DNA of 64,000 bases from contig NC_089558.1 in the NCBI RefSeq assembly GCF_040115645.1, positions 3,658,001-3,722,000 on the forward strand, given 5' to 3'. The position numbers and the translations under genes are program-made. Source of the stretch: Euwallacea fornicatus. Taxonomy: Eukaryota > Arthropoda > Insecta > Coleoptera > Curculionidae. Below the pieces are notes generated by a model. The model saw nothing but the letters and a program-made list of their open reading frames with translations, did not search any database and had not been told where the DNA came from. How positions within the stretch are numbered: position 1 is the stretch's first letter; every line of letters begins with the position of its first letter. This document shows positions 12,203 through 23,669 of this stretch, piece by piece.

Positions 12203-15200
12203 CATGAATTTTTGCTCACGATTCTCTGATCTTAAACACCTATCTCTCTATGTACTGATCACTAAATTTGTCCCTTTTCAGTGAAATCTTTTACTTCTTT
12301 CTCATTGTCAAATATTAAAAAGCCTGAACTCCCTAATTCCCATATCGTAAACATACAAAAATCGGAGAACCGAAAACGCGATAAATCATTCCAAAGTCGT
12401 TTTATATTGCCTTTGAATGGGGAAGCACGCTTTTCGGTCGTGTGTGGTGTGCACGGTTATCTAATATTAAAGGCCCGACGACTTATGAATTCCACAGAAG
12501 TAGATTATGGGAGATGAAACTTTTTTGATCACTGTCCAGTGTGACCGGGGACTCCCAAACTGTTTCGGGGCGGACACTAACTAACCATTAAACCTGTTAC
12601 GGTGCTAATTGGAACAAAGCACCGTAAAAAATCTACCTTCATGTGAGTTCAAAAACAGTTAGTGGGCTATTTAGCGCAGCCCGCTAATTATCTACCTATC
12701 ATAGCCATCGATGTATTTTTGCTAATAACGCCTTCAGTAATTACCTGTATACCAGCATACATTACCACATCTAAGCTAGTAAATTTTGCTTCTAAGCGCT
12801 ACCGGTTGACAAAAAAACATTTGATAGATTGTTTTAAGTAAAAGGCCTTTTGCTGCCGCATATGTTAATTGCTACAGGTCTAACCAACATATTTAGGTAA
12901 TACCGGCAATTATTATTCCTTTAGGTTTTAGTGCATCTGAGGGCCGATGTCTATTTTTTGCGGTTTACAACTAATGGGCCGCTGTGTACTATTAAAACCA
13001 CAGAAAAAAGTCCCTCATAGTCATAGTTGTTAAATTGTTGTTTTTGCGTTCAATTAAAGAAAATTGGAAATATCGTTGGTGGTATTCGGGAACACTCGTT
13101 AGTGGTTCAAAAAAGTGAGCCGGGATGCAACTTTCCCTAACGTTTTTTCGAGTCATAATGAAACATTTTGGCAACTGCTGGCGGCGAAATCTCTAGTGAC
13201 CAAGGGGCAACATCTGTTGTAAAACACACGACTGGAATATATTGGCGGGCCGAAAGTGTATTTTCCGGAATTTGCATTCAGGGTTTCGATATTGGTCCTT
13301 TGTTGAATACGTTGACAGTTGATGGCAATTAATACAGGCACTTTTTCCCTTGCCTGGGAATTGCTTGATCAAAATTTCACTGAGCCGCAAAAATGTTGCG
13401 TGAGAGACCTAGATTTAGAGCCTTTTTAATTCAGTGCAATAGACCCCATGGTAACGTGAGCTCCGTAAAATAAGAACGTTATAGAGCTCACAAAGACGAT
13501 TAATTATTTCTGGAAAGTGAATCCTCACAAGCCCGAAATATCCACGATCAAGCTTGGAAACGTGATTGTGTTATGACTTCTTTAAACACAAAGAAAAAAA
13601 AATTGCAAAGTTATTTTTTTCTGAGGTCGCCTCACACTTTACCGTCCAGAACGTCTTTCTAGTGTTCCACTGAATGTTCATTGAATAAAATATTCTGTAA
13701 ATCACCCTCATTTAACCATTTTCTTCTTTTGACGTATATTCAATTGTACACAACAGAGCGTAAGACAGCGCGATAGCGACATGTTACCCCCGCAATAAAG
13801 CGCTGCAGTGGTGCTGCTCTCTGAATGCGCCTAATATTTAACAAATGACTCAGATGTACGGGTTTTCCTACAATCATCTCTCGATTTCGCCGGTTTCAGG
13901 TACGAAGGCAGTACCTTGGAAATATTTTTAAAATGCTTTTCTTGATCATGTTCAGTACTAAGATTGTCGTTCTGAATTTGCAAAATTTATAATTTCCGAG
14001 ATGCAGGTCGCATTTTTTTTGTACATCTGGTATCAACTGACCTTTTTCACAGTTTAATCGGTGGAATCGCTGTTTGATGAAAGTCGGTTAAATTAGGGCA
14101 AAATTTCCTAATTTGGAGTTGAATGAAATTCTTCGTAGCCCTTCAACTAACCAAAACCGCAATATTTAGTACAAAGCGCAGTACTAATAATAATAATTAT
14201 TGATTATTTAACTATTTGATATTGTTGTTGATTAAAAATAGCAATAATATTGGTGTGGCGCTGCAATATAGCGCTGCAGCTCCCCGAATGTGCCCAGTGA
14301 CGGAAATATTCCTCAGACGCAAACGCAGCTTAAGCGCGAAAAACGGCAATTCTGTATAGATGAGATTTTTTGCGCTCACCTGACTAAGGCAAAGTGCTTA
14401 TGTGTATAACAGAGCTTAATAGATTTCGCAATTGCAATATGGTAACTTTCCACTTAATCTATTCTTAAATTCCACTTATCTGGTAAACTACTTTATGTAA
14501 TTTATTCACCTTTTGTAATTTAAAGCGGGTAAAATTGCACAAGGATCGACTTATCTATAAGAAAACGAGGAAAAAACTGCGCAAGGCTGACTTTAAACAA
14601 TATTTGATTTAACCCATTACACGTTATAATTGCGTTATTAGTTTTTTTTTTAATTTTAATTCAGTCACATGTCAGCTTTAATTTCAGCAGTTTAACTGAC
14701 GAAAAGGTCCCTAAAAATGCCTGAAACCCAAACTAATTCCGCTGATGCTCTCGATTGTGCTGCGTCAGCAAATTTGACTTTCTCGTGCTGTAATTACGTC
14801 TGGAGAAGAGTTGAAGACAATGTTGCGTGAAGTAAAGCGATTCTCCTAATCTATTTTCCGTGTTGAGCGTAAAGGCCTCGGAAAGAGTTATTATTGCAGG
14901 ATTACAAAGCAAATAATGCCTTAGTGACAAACTTGTCTTATACCAAGCCCTTTAGGCCTCCTTTCGAGAGCACTTTTTGCGGATGCTATAACTGCAATTA
15001 TATCATAGCACGACAAAGTCGAATTTGGTGATTCAGCAGGAACTACTGCGTCGTTCAATTAAGTCCGCTTTTCATCCCTCCTTGTGGGCCAACACCCTCC
15101 CCGAAGAAATCAAGATTTATTATTTGCAAGAGGGTAACATGTAGGTCACTTTTTTGGCCCCCGAGACCGGGGAGAAATCGATCGCTGCTGCTCTGATGCT

Positions 15201-18200
15201 GCATATTTAGGAACAGCTGATCGTACCCTCTGCCATTGACACTGTGATGGGGTTTTTGATCTTGAGCAGGTAAGAGGAATTAGAAGCCAGTTAACCCAAT
15301 TATTTGGTATCATAGTTGTCACGGTAAACGCGCCCAGAAAAAAGAGATTCTCAAACCATCAAATTAACCTTTTTTTTGTCGGTTTTTTCGGGCTCTGCTC
15401 TTAAAAGTACATTAACAGTATGCGAAGTGGTGGTGCACATTCGTAAAACGTGTTTAAATTATAGTACAGTGGCCTCGGAAAAAGTGTTAAAACGTTACAC
15501 ATATGTCTCGGGGCGACAAAAAATATGAACCACATGTTCCTTCCACTGCTGGATGTATTAATTCCAAACACACTTGTCGCATTTCCTTTATGCACCGGGA
15601 TGTTTTTACTGATTGTGCACTGAAAACATTGATGTTTCACAAGCTTTTCACCACAAAAAGTGTTGAATTTCACAAAAAATTGGACGTACAAATCTCGTTT
15701 CACGTTCAACACGAAGATCTCGAAAATCGATAGAGATATGTATTGAGCCGGTTAATTCAGAAACAGTATCTTATGTCTTACTTGGACTCTGTCTAACCAC
15801 GCGGCTCTCCGCCTCCAATAGTTCTCGAGATCCCCGGGTGAGTGTGGAATGTGGGTCACCATGTTCATATAAAAATCGTATGCAATTTTACTGTCAGTAA
15901 CGGGAAATTATATAAATTGTATAAGCGATGCCAATCAACTTTCGGAGCAGATCACGTCAGTGTTTCGTAATCTCGTTCATCAAGATCTCTAGAAATCACC
16001 AAAATAACTTGATTTTCACAGAATCAATATTGCGGGTCGAATTTGGTAAATGTCTGCATTTCGTTTTGAAAACGGTTTTCTCTTAGGTGTTGAGGCAATT
16101 TTAAAAAAACAAAAAACTTGCGCGGCCGCAGAGCCGCTGTAACTGCTCGGAATCAAAGTGTTTTTAAAATTTCTAAATACAGCGAGTTAAAGGATGCACC
16201 AGATTAAAATCTAAAAACGATCTCTTTTTGGAAATTTTTTGAACACGATCTTATACAACGCGACCCAAGTCGGGTATCTGAAGAATCGTGAGAATTAGAG
16301 GAACCTTTAGGAAGTTTAATGGTCAGTTCGATCTCATTTTTGGGTTAACTTCCAAATATCTACATTATTGAAAAAGTGCTGTAATTTTTCGAAATTAAAG
16401 TATTTTGAAAATCTGTAAAAACCCTTATAGAAGAACTTTTGACCAGCCATCAGTGAGGACTTTCCATTCTCAGTTACGATGTTTTGATTCTGAGACACGA
16501 AGATGAACTTTGTTTCTCTTGTCGCATTGTTTTTTCATATGAATAAATATCTTTCATCTGCGAATTATTTAGTAGAAATCCATTTTTAAAGGCGTCAGTC
16601 TGCCGCAAGGCTATCTGAAAAGCATCTAATCAACCTAAAAAATTAAAAAGATTTGAAGAACCATGGCCCGGCGGTATGAAATCGACGAGCGCAATAAAAC
16701 AAGTTGATGATGTTACTTCAGACCCGAAACGTTGTAGTTAAAACTTAAATGCGCAGGCGCGTGACTTACAAAAAAGGTCATGAAATATTTTTTATAGACT
16801 TGAGACTATTTCAAAATCGCACAATCACAGTACAATCACAAATCACAAATACAGTACGTTTTGCACCATTCCTATAGGTTTTTTTTAAATAACTCAAAAA
16901 CTAAAAAAACCTCGTCTTTTGGATTTTTATTGTATTTTAAGAGAATTGGGATGATTTGGCAGCGGCAAAAAGATAAACAAGGGTCTATTTTTTATGGGTC
17001 TACGTCTTTGCCAATAGGGCTTGAAGGTGTTGTCTCTGAAGCGAAGGGTTTAACAGCGCAAAACAAGCGTTTTCGAAAAAGAACTATTATTCTCAAGTTC
17101 AAAATCTTTTCTTGTTTCAAAGTCTTTCACTGAACTTTCCTCAGGACCGACACTGTTGAGTACAGCGCTATTTCAAACCAAAAAAAGAGGCTTCAGAGTA
17201 CACAACTTCTTTCTCTAGGTTACCAATCGCATCCGAGCCTCTACTTGCAAACATGTTTTGTCCACTCAGAACTTCGGGATGGCACACGAAGGCTGCTCGT
17301 TTCTCTAACCTTAAGGTTCTCGATTGCCGGCCATTATATCACAAAACTGACGAATTCCAACATATCCGACTCATAATTTGCCAGCATTTTTCTCCTGCAA
17401 ACAGACCGTCATCATCCGGAAAGCGTAGCAGGACAAAGGCTGTATTAGTCAGGATTAGGCGGGGCAGCTCAGCTGACGAGTTCCGGTTTAAGCTAACTGG
17501 GTACTAATGGACCAATTTGTCAGCTTTTTCATCCCCGCGCTGTGCAAATATGTCTCCAGATTCGCATTTTTTCCCCTCCCTAACCCCCTCATTTTAATTT
17601 CCGCATATTTGCGAAAAATAATAAAATACGAATTTGCGCATACATCCGGCGACACAAAAGGGAAAACAATCAGTCACGAGGGCCTTCGGGAGGGTGGAAA
17701 AGCAATCGTCCCGAATGCAGCGAAGTCCTGCGTAAGTAATACACCATAGGGCTGTCCCTTTCGCTCATCATTTATAATAGTAGATTAGCCTGTTCCAAAT
17801 GAGCCTGGATAAAAACCTTTTGAAGGATTTGCGCCTTCAGACACTTCGCTAACTGTCTTCTAATTCCCTGTTGTCTATCTCGGCGCAAATCTACCTAACC
17901 ATCGATTATGGAGGATTACACCTCCAGACAGCATCCACTTTAGCTGATTTCCATCATCTCGGCTGATAAGCTGATAACTGCCACAATAACACTCTTCTCT
18001 GGTCTTACGAGCAATGGGGTTATCTGTTTGTGACCCGAGACAAGGTCGGAATATTTTAAGAGCTTCCGCTTTTGCTTGCGCTTTTCTAAGAAAGCAACGC
18101 AATTCCGAAGAAATGGGTCAGTAAGTATCCACCCAAGGAATTCCATTGACCTGGAAATTAAGTGTTTTTGATTGGAAAGTGGGTGTATAGGAGCAAAAGC

Positions 18201-19650
18201 AGCCAGAATAAATCCAAAACCACCTCCGTAAAATACGATACGTTTGACAGATAACGAGGGATATACAGGGCGGTCCAAATTGGGCCTAGATGTGAGGGTG
18301 TCTCGGGGACTATGAGAGCTAAAAAATGATTTAAAGAGAAAAGTCGAAAGAAATTTAATGGCCAACGCCGGTTTGAACGCGACATTTGAGGAATCGAGGT
18401 TCAATTTAGGGTTCACATTATTCAGTCGATTAAAACCAAAAGTGCAATCTCATTTTTTTATTTTAAAAAAGGAAAAAGCACCACTTTCTGACTAGTTTTT
18501 TTTAATTTCCTAAATAAATAAAAAATTAAAAGTGTTTGAAAAAATTTTCCCAGCTGACTTATCAGAAAAAAGTTGCGAATTTCCTTCATTTCCGTGACAA
18601 TACCTCAAGCAAACTAAACCTCATCGCCTGTGGCTTCAGACGGATAAAAAGCAGATCCTCGTTAGTCCTTTACCTTTTCTTTCGAATACGCAGCATTTTG
18701 ATTTTCCTCCAGACCATCCAATAGACTCCCTTCAGCTTTCTCTATCTCTCCTAACTCTCCAGACACCCGATTTGGCCACCTCGTATAAGAGCGATTGCAG
18801 ACATTTTCCAGTAAAAGAAAATTGTTTGCCTTTAATCTGAGGGATTATTTAACTATACCGCAATTTTTCCGTAGAATTAACGCTTCGCTACTAGTTCACT
18901 TTCCCTTCCACTAGCGTGCCTCCTAATTTGCGAGCTTGGGCACTCATTCCGCCATTTAAAACTAAACCGTAATATAATAATTAATCAGGAACAATGGATG
19001 CCACACATAGAGCCTAAGACACCCAGATAAGAGGGAGATAATGATGTGAAGTGAGCATCTTAATTCAAAATGAGAAATGCCAGGGACATTGGGGCCCTCT
19101 TGTGCTCGGTTACAAATGGTCCTTCCAGGCCAGGGTCAGACGGTAATTTTAAACAGATCCACAAATTAGGGGTACTACTCCAAGATAACTTCATTCCGAG
19201 ATGATGTAGAGCGTCTCGGGACAATTATTATAATTAAATAGAGCGGGTATTAATATTTCAGCCTGTGGTGAAGTGATAAAGTGAGCGATTTTTGAGCGAA
19301 TGTAGTGAGGCAATCTTCGTAACGATCGTTTAAAGTAATTTAAAATGTGTTTAATAACACGCTTCTTGATTAAAATACGTAATATATGATACAGGATATG
19401 GAAATATGGGTGTGAGAACGGGCCATTAGGCAGATACGGCAATCAGTCTATATAAGACAAAGTGGGCACGGCCAGAAGTCCTCGAACATGACATTTTTGA
19501 GGAGCTACAGGGCGGCAGTTAAAAAGTAATTTACTGAGGAGATAAAAATTTCGTTAAGGGCAGCACCTCAGGATGAGTGTTTTAAGTGACGTATTAAGGG
19601 CTGTGTACTAAACAGAGAAACAAGGATTTTCGAGCTGCTGTATTGTGTCG
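12203..19650. other. 7.4 kb without a recognisable gene
   Basis: Several 60-160-codon open frames occur on both strands (for example 17940-18416 minus), but their translations show no family motif and overlap on both strands, as chance frames do. A CAGGGCGGTCC transposon-tip-like word follows TATA at about 18267, with no partner identified. GCGCTGCAG words recur near 13800 and 14270. Otherwise nothing could be assigned. Confidence 0.45.
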
Positions 19651-19815
19651 CCAATAGATGTCAAGGCGACCCTGTTTTAAAAAACGAAGAGAAACTGGGT
19701 CTATGCGGAATTATGCAGCTCACTGTCAATACGTAATTTTTCCGGACGATTGCTGTGCACAACGCTGTCGAACGTACATACTATGTGGATTCTCAGGTTC
19801 CAATTCGTGCCCTCT
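19651..19815. other. Unassigned, upstream of a transposase relic
   Basis: This may belong to the same decayed element as the next feature, but no conserved transposase motif could be read. Confidence 0.3.
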
Positions 19816-20042
19816 CAAAATCTCCACCCTGCTTGGGACGTTGCGTTCCCTTTGAGGGTTCCTACCTGAAAATAAAAGTTCTCAGCGATCACTTTCGTTC
19901 GATTCTCCGCAGAGGCATTTCGAATAACGGAGACACCCGTTGGCCGGCAAGCTCACCAGATCTAGCCCCATTAGATTGCAATTTACACGGAACTGTGAAA
20001 GACCTCATCGAACTGACCTCGGCATGTAATGCATCGTCGTAA
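19816..20042 (+). pseudogene. DD41D mariner-like transposase relic
   Basis: The plus-strand frame carries G-D-T-R-W-P-A-S-S-P-D-L-A-P-L-D, the region of the third catalytic aspartate, then G-T-V-K-D-L-I-E-L-T. A closely similar segment occurs at 56117-56200, where it has been split by a Tc1 insertion. The N-terminal two thirds are absent or unreadable. The first 75 bases are repeated directly at 20337-20413, so the locus has also been rearranged. The frame ends soon after the conserved helix, and copy B of the dispersed repeat follows. Confidence 0.65.
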
Positions 20043-20068
20043 TCAGAAAAGAAATCTCTCTTTAGAGA

Positions 20069-20180
20069 TGTGAAAATCCGAGATGGCGCCCATAAAAAAA
20101 AAAACGAAGTTGATGACGATTTACGAAAGATCGAAACGTTGAATTTTAAGTACGATATCGCCTCGGTGCGCGTTGAAGGA
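20069..20180. repeat. Dispersed repeat copy B
   Basis: TGAAAATCCGAGATGGCG and the following 100 bases match copies at 11885 and 21756 with clear divergence. Its position directly after the transposase relic suggests it is that element's 3' non-coding region. Confidence 0.55.
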
Positions 20181-20229
20181 CAATGTGCAATATTCTGTCC
20201 ACTCTAGCTGTTTTACATATCTATGTATT

Positions 20230-20298
20230 CTATGTGTATATATATATATGTATATAGATAGATATATATATATGTATATAGATAGATATATATATGTG
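20230..20298. repeat. TA/TAGA/TATG microsatellite
   Basis: Simple repeat of TATATATG and TAGATAGA units, including two copies of GTATATAGATAGATATATAT. Confidence 0.9.
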
Positions 20299-20336
20299 GG
20301 ATTTCTAAGATATCAATGTGTATATCTCAATCTCTG

Positions 20337-20413
20337 CAAAATCTCCACTCTGTATAGGACGTTGCATTCCCTTGAGGGTTCCAGACCAAAAAATGAAAGT
20401 TTTTAGCAGCTAG
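20337..20413. repeat. Direct repeat of 19816-19892
   Basis: AAATCTCCACTCTG, then GACGTTGC and TTGAGGGTTCC, repeats the segment at 19816 in the same orientation at an offset of about 521 bases. The two copies bracket the transposase relic, dispersed repeat B and the microsatellite. This suggests a partial duplication or a second truncated copy of the same element. Confidence 0.6.
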
Positions 20414-21755
20414 TTTGGTTTGATTTAAGCGGAAAAAATGCGCTCCACTTTTTAGGCATTCTTGAAGAGCAATTTTCCCCACATGGTAATCATCATACAA
20501 GCTCAATAAATTGCCCCTCAAACTGTACGCATCTTGTGCCCAATAAATCTGTCAGCCATAAGATCGTTATCAAGGCTTCCTGAAGGCTGCTTCACACCGC
20601 AGACCATCGAACCCGGGCCTTAGCTCGGCGTATTACGCGGATAGATTTAATGGCAATAAAAAACGGAAGTGTCAAATTACAAAACACCGCCGGTGTGAAA
20701 ATACTGTCCTGATGGCTTTAAAATTATAGCTTATGCAAGTTTAGTCCAGGAGTAATTGGTCGAAGAATGAGTTTTTATATGTGGGTTTCAGGCATTTAAA
20801 ATGGTAACAGGTTGAAAACGTGAAGGTGCAAGAATGCTCAGCCATGAATAATGTATGGGAGCCAGTCGGGTGTACGGAGTTGCCTATTTAAGATTAGCTC
20901 TCGCCATTTGCAAGATACTTAAGGACCACCTAGTTACACACGCGTGTTCGTCAGCTATAGACTACCACACCACGCGAAACCAAGAATGAAGAATCGCAGG
21001 AAATTTCTCAACCTTCGCCCATCTAATTAACGTTATAAGTGGCGCATTAAAGGCACAAACTCATTTATGTTAAAATGGCGAAGTTACTGTTTGGAATTGT
21101 TTTAATTCGAACATTAAATGTGGAATTATACGATATCAAACTGTCGGATTACAAATTTATAGCTAACTCATTAGTAAAGTCTAAATTATCGGTTATGAGC
21201 CAAATTATTATCGTCCCATGAATAACTCCTTCGGGTTAAATCTGCCTCCGCCGTTGTGATGCACTCTGCGAGCCGTGAAGAACGAGATTACGTGATGAAT
21301 AGGCGCCATTAAAATATGCTTTACCACAAACAAGAATTTCTAATTTACTGGATTCTCCAGATGCCTCTTTGCATATTTAATTAATTATTATATATCCGTA
21401 CTAAATTCAGACGTGTTTGTAAATGAAGAAATAAATAATGCTATGAGCCGTGTGGGTCGGATCATCTGAATAACCGCCGGATGCAGAGCTAAATCGATGC
21501 AGACAACTTGGAAGGCAGGACCGGAGTGCAGACGCGGCGGGAATTTGGATTTTGCAGTCTTGTAGTGTATAATAAACTGTCCACGGAAAACACCGAATTA
21601 CAGAAAATCTGCCGGACACGTGCATCGGCCGGCACGTTCGCCAGACCTTTCCCCCATTAGTTAAAATTTTTCTTCTATTTCCATCAAATTGTAAGACTAA
21701 GCCTTAACCGGTAATACACCGTGGTAATCAGAAGAAAAAAGTCAAGTTCAAAAAA
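20414..21755. other. Unassigned DNA
   Basis: No gene is recognised. AT-rich words such as TTTGCATATTTAATTAATTA at about 21368 resemble homeodomain/POU-type binding sites, but such words are common in AT-rich DNA. Confidence 0.4.
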
Positions 21756-21875
21756 GTGAAAATCCATGACGATCCCCATAAAGAAAAACTAGGTTGATGA
21801 TGGTTGCCGAAAATCGAAACGTCGGATTTCAATTTTGGCGCCACCACATTGCAGAAGAGGAAAAGTTGCGAATAG
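21756..21875. repeat. Dispersed repeat copy C
   Basis: GTGAAAATCCATGACG, then GATGGTTGCCGAAAATCG, then AAAAGTTGCG: this is the third copy of the repeat at 11885 and 20069, in the same orientation. The preceding GTAATCAGAAGAAAA also matches the lead-in of copy B. Confidence 0.6.
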
Positions 21876-22250
21876 GTCGAGTTTTCGAGTCGATTTTGTT
21901 GTATGTTATGAGCTGATCAGTTTCCATCTTTTCGCATTTCCACAACAGTCATTAGAACCAGCTCATATTTTGAACAATTGAAGAATCTATCTAGAGGCTG
22001 GCAATGCCAGAAGATGAGCCCCCTAGGTTCTTTCCATTAGAAGGTATACACTTGTGAACTTCGTCGAGTTTTCTAGTCGAGTTTTTTGTACGTTATTGGG
22101 TGGTGAGAGTCTGTTTTCTCTCATTTGCACGACAGTCACCAGAATGAGCTCATATTCCAGACAATTTAAGAGTATATCTAAAGACTTAAAATAACAAAAG
22201 ATGGGTCTTTGAAACTTTTTTCTTTAGAAGTTACGAATTCGTGTGTTTAC
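21876..22250. repeat. Diverged tandem duplication, 187-bp period
   Basis: Both copies start GTCGAGTTTT (21876 and 22063). Both contain ACGACAGTCA-like and GAGCTCATATT-like words in the same order and end with a TTAGAAG segment before TTGTG or TTCGTG. The copies have diverged by many substitutions, so the duplication is old. Confidence 0.6.
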
Positions 22251-22440
22251 CAACCTCATATAATCCTTACCAAAAACGAACCTTCCACGAGCCTTCTCTG
22301 CGGGCACTGTTCTTCACAGCGCATCTATACATGGTTTCACTGGAAATTAGCGCACCCTCAAACCGATCCTCCTACTTCTTTTCATAAAGGATTTCCGCAT
22401 TTATTATGCAGTTGAACTTATACATGCCAACGATATTATA

Positions 22441-23667
22441 CAGGGTGTTAGTAAAATAAGTTCAGTAATTTTAATTAATGATTAAAGACATCAGTTTAAA
22501 CAAAAAAAAAATTACAACAAGGGTCGAAAACCTAATAGTTTTTTCAAAAAAAAGTTAAAGTTGGTAGCCGAAAAGCTGTGATAAGCGTAAAATTTGAATA
22601 AAGTGTTGAAAAACCTATTTGCCAGATATTGATTGTTTGACGTGTAACAAAAAAGTTAAAATTATTCAGCATTAACATTGCCAAAAGCAATTTAAAATTT
22701 AATTAAAACTAATAATATGACTCAAACAGTAGAAGTAACCTAAGCTGCAACGCAACACTGAACCCTGGAGATCTGATCCTTTAAAGGGTCGCTCAAGTTA
22801 GCTTTGCGGGTGAAGCGATAAAGCATCAAATGCGCAGTAGACAGGTTAGTTCAGGTTATTTACCGTGTCAATATCTGAGTAATGTAGCCATCTGCATTTT
22901 ATCCCATCTTATCTAGCATATCCTGTACAAAGATGTCTGGCACCATGGACAAGTGGTATCCATTAGGGCCCAGTTAGAAGGTACAGGATAAAACCGCCCT
23001 TAGTTTTCGCATTTGTCATAGACTGTATGTTGTTCCGTACTTTTAATATTTTAGTGTGACATCGTTTTTCGTTCGAATGCTTCCTCTATCATTACGCGCA
23101 CCTCACCCTCAAAGTTAATTTGGGTGAGGTGTACATCAATTTATTTCGAGTTATTAACAGTACTCAGGTGAAAATGTATTGTTTATGTCCAGTTGTCGAA
23201 CACTTAAATCATAATTTTGAAGGAAAATGGATAGGAAGAAATGGTCCCAATCATTGGCCTGCCAAATTTCCGGATCTTAATGCTTTGGATTTTTCCTTTT
23301 GGGGTTTGTGTAAAATGTGTAACGTAACGTATTATGCTAACTAGAGGTGATTACAATAATTTAAAAGTAAGCGGGTTTTCAAAATAATCAAATAAAAATC
23401 ACATAATGTTTACATTTGAACCATAGAATCTATCGGACCCAAAAAAATCCATGTAAATCGCTGTATGTAGTTTATGCGGCTACTTACGGAGGGATCAAAA
23501 TGAAATAAACACGGTGCGACGTTGCCAATTCTTAAAAGGTAGTTTTTTTGTATTTCTAAGCAAATTTGTAATTGCTGTATTTACAACTACTACAAGGAAC
23601 TTGTTTGTTTAAAATGATGGTCTTAATTATTGGTTAAATTTACGAAACTTATTTTACTAACATCCTG
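22441..23667 (+). mobile_element. DD41D mariner-like element with 70-bp TIRs
   Basis: The element begins CAGGGTGTTAGTAAAATAAG after TA (22439-22440) and ends CTTATTTTACTAACATCCTG before TA (23668-23669). The inverted arms remain similar for about 70 bases, with some mismatches. The 1.23-kb length is short for an autonomous copy, and only a C-terminal transposase remnant is readable inside (23180-23344). The boundaries are well supported by the matching ends and the TA dinucleotides. Confidence 0.75.
23180..23344 (+). pseudogene. DD41D transposase C-terminal remnant
   Basis: The frame reads G-K-W-I-G-R-N-G-P, then W-P-A-K-F-P-D-L-N-A-L-D-F-S-F-W-G. This is the G-R-G-G-P...W-P-P-R-S-P-D-L block around the third catalytic aspartate. 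It stops about 12 residues later. The first and second catalytic aspartates were not found upstream, and the proline before L-D is replaced by alanine. This is the inactive remnant that ties the 22441-23667 element to the DD41D family. Confidence 0.7.
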
Positions 23668-23669
23668 TA

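Noticed and set aside
17940..18416. 158-codon minus-strand open frame
   Set aside because: No domain or motif. It is overlapped by other frames and contains a transposon-tip-like word, so it is probably a chance frame.
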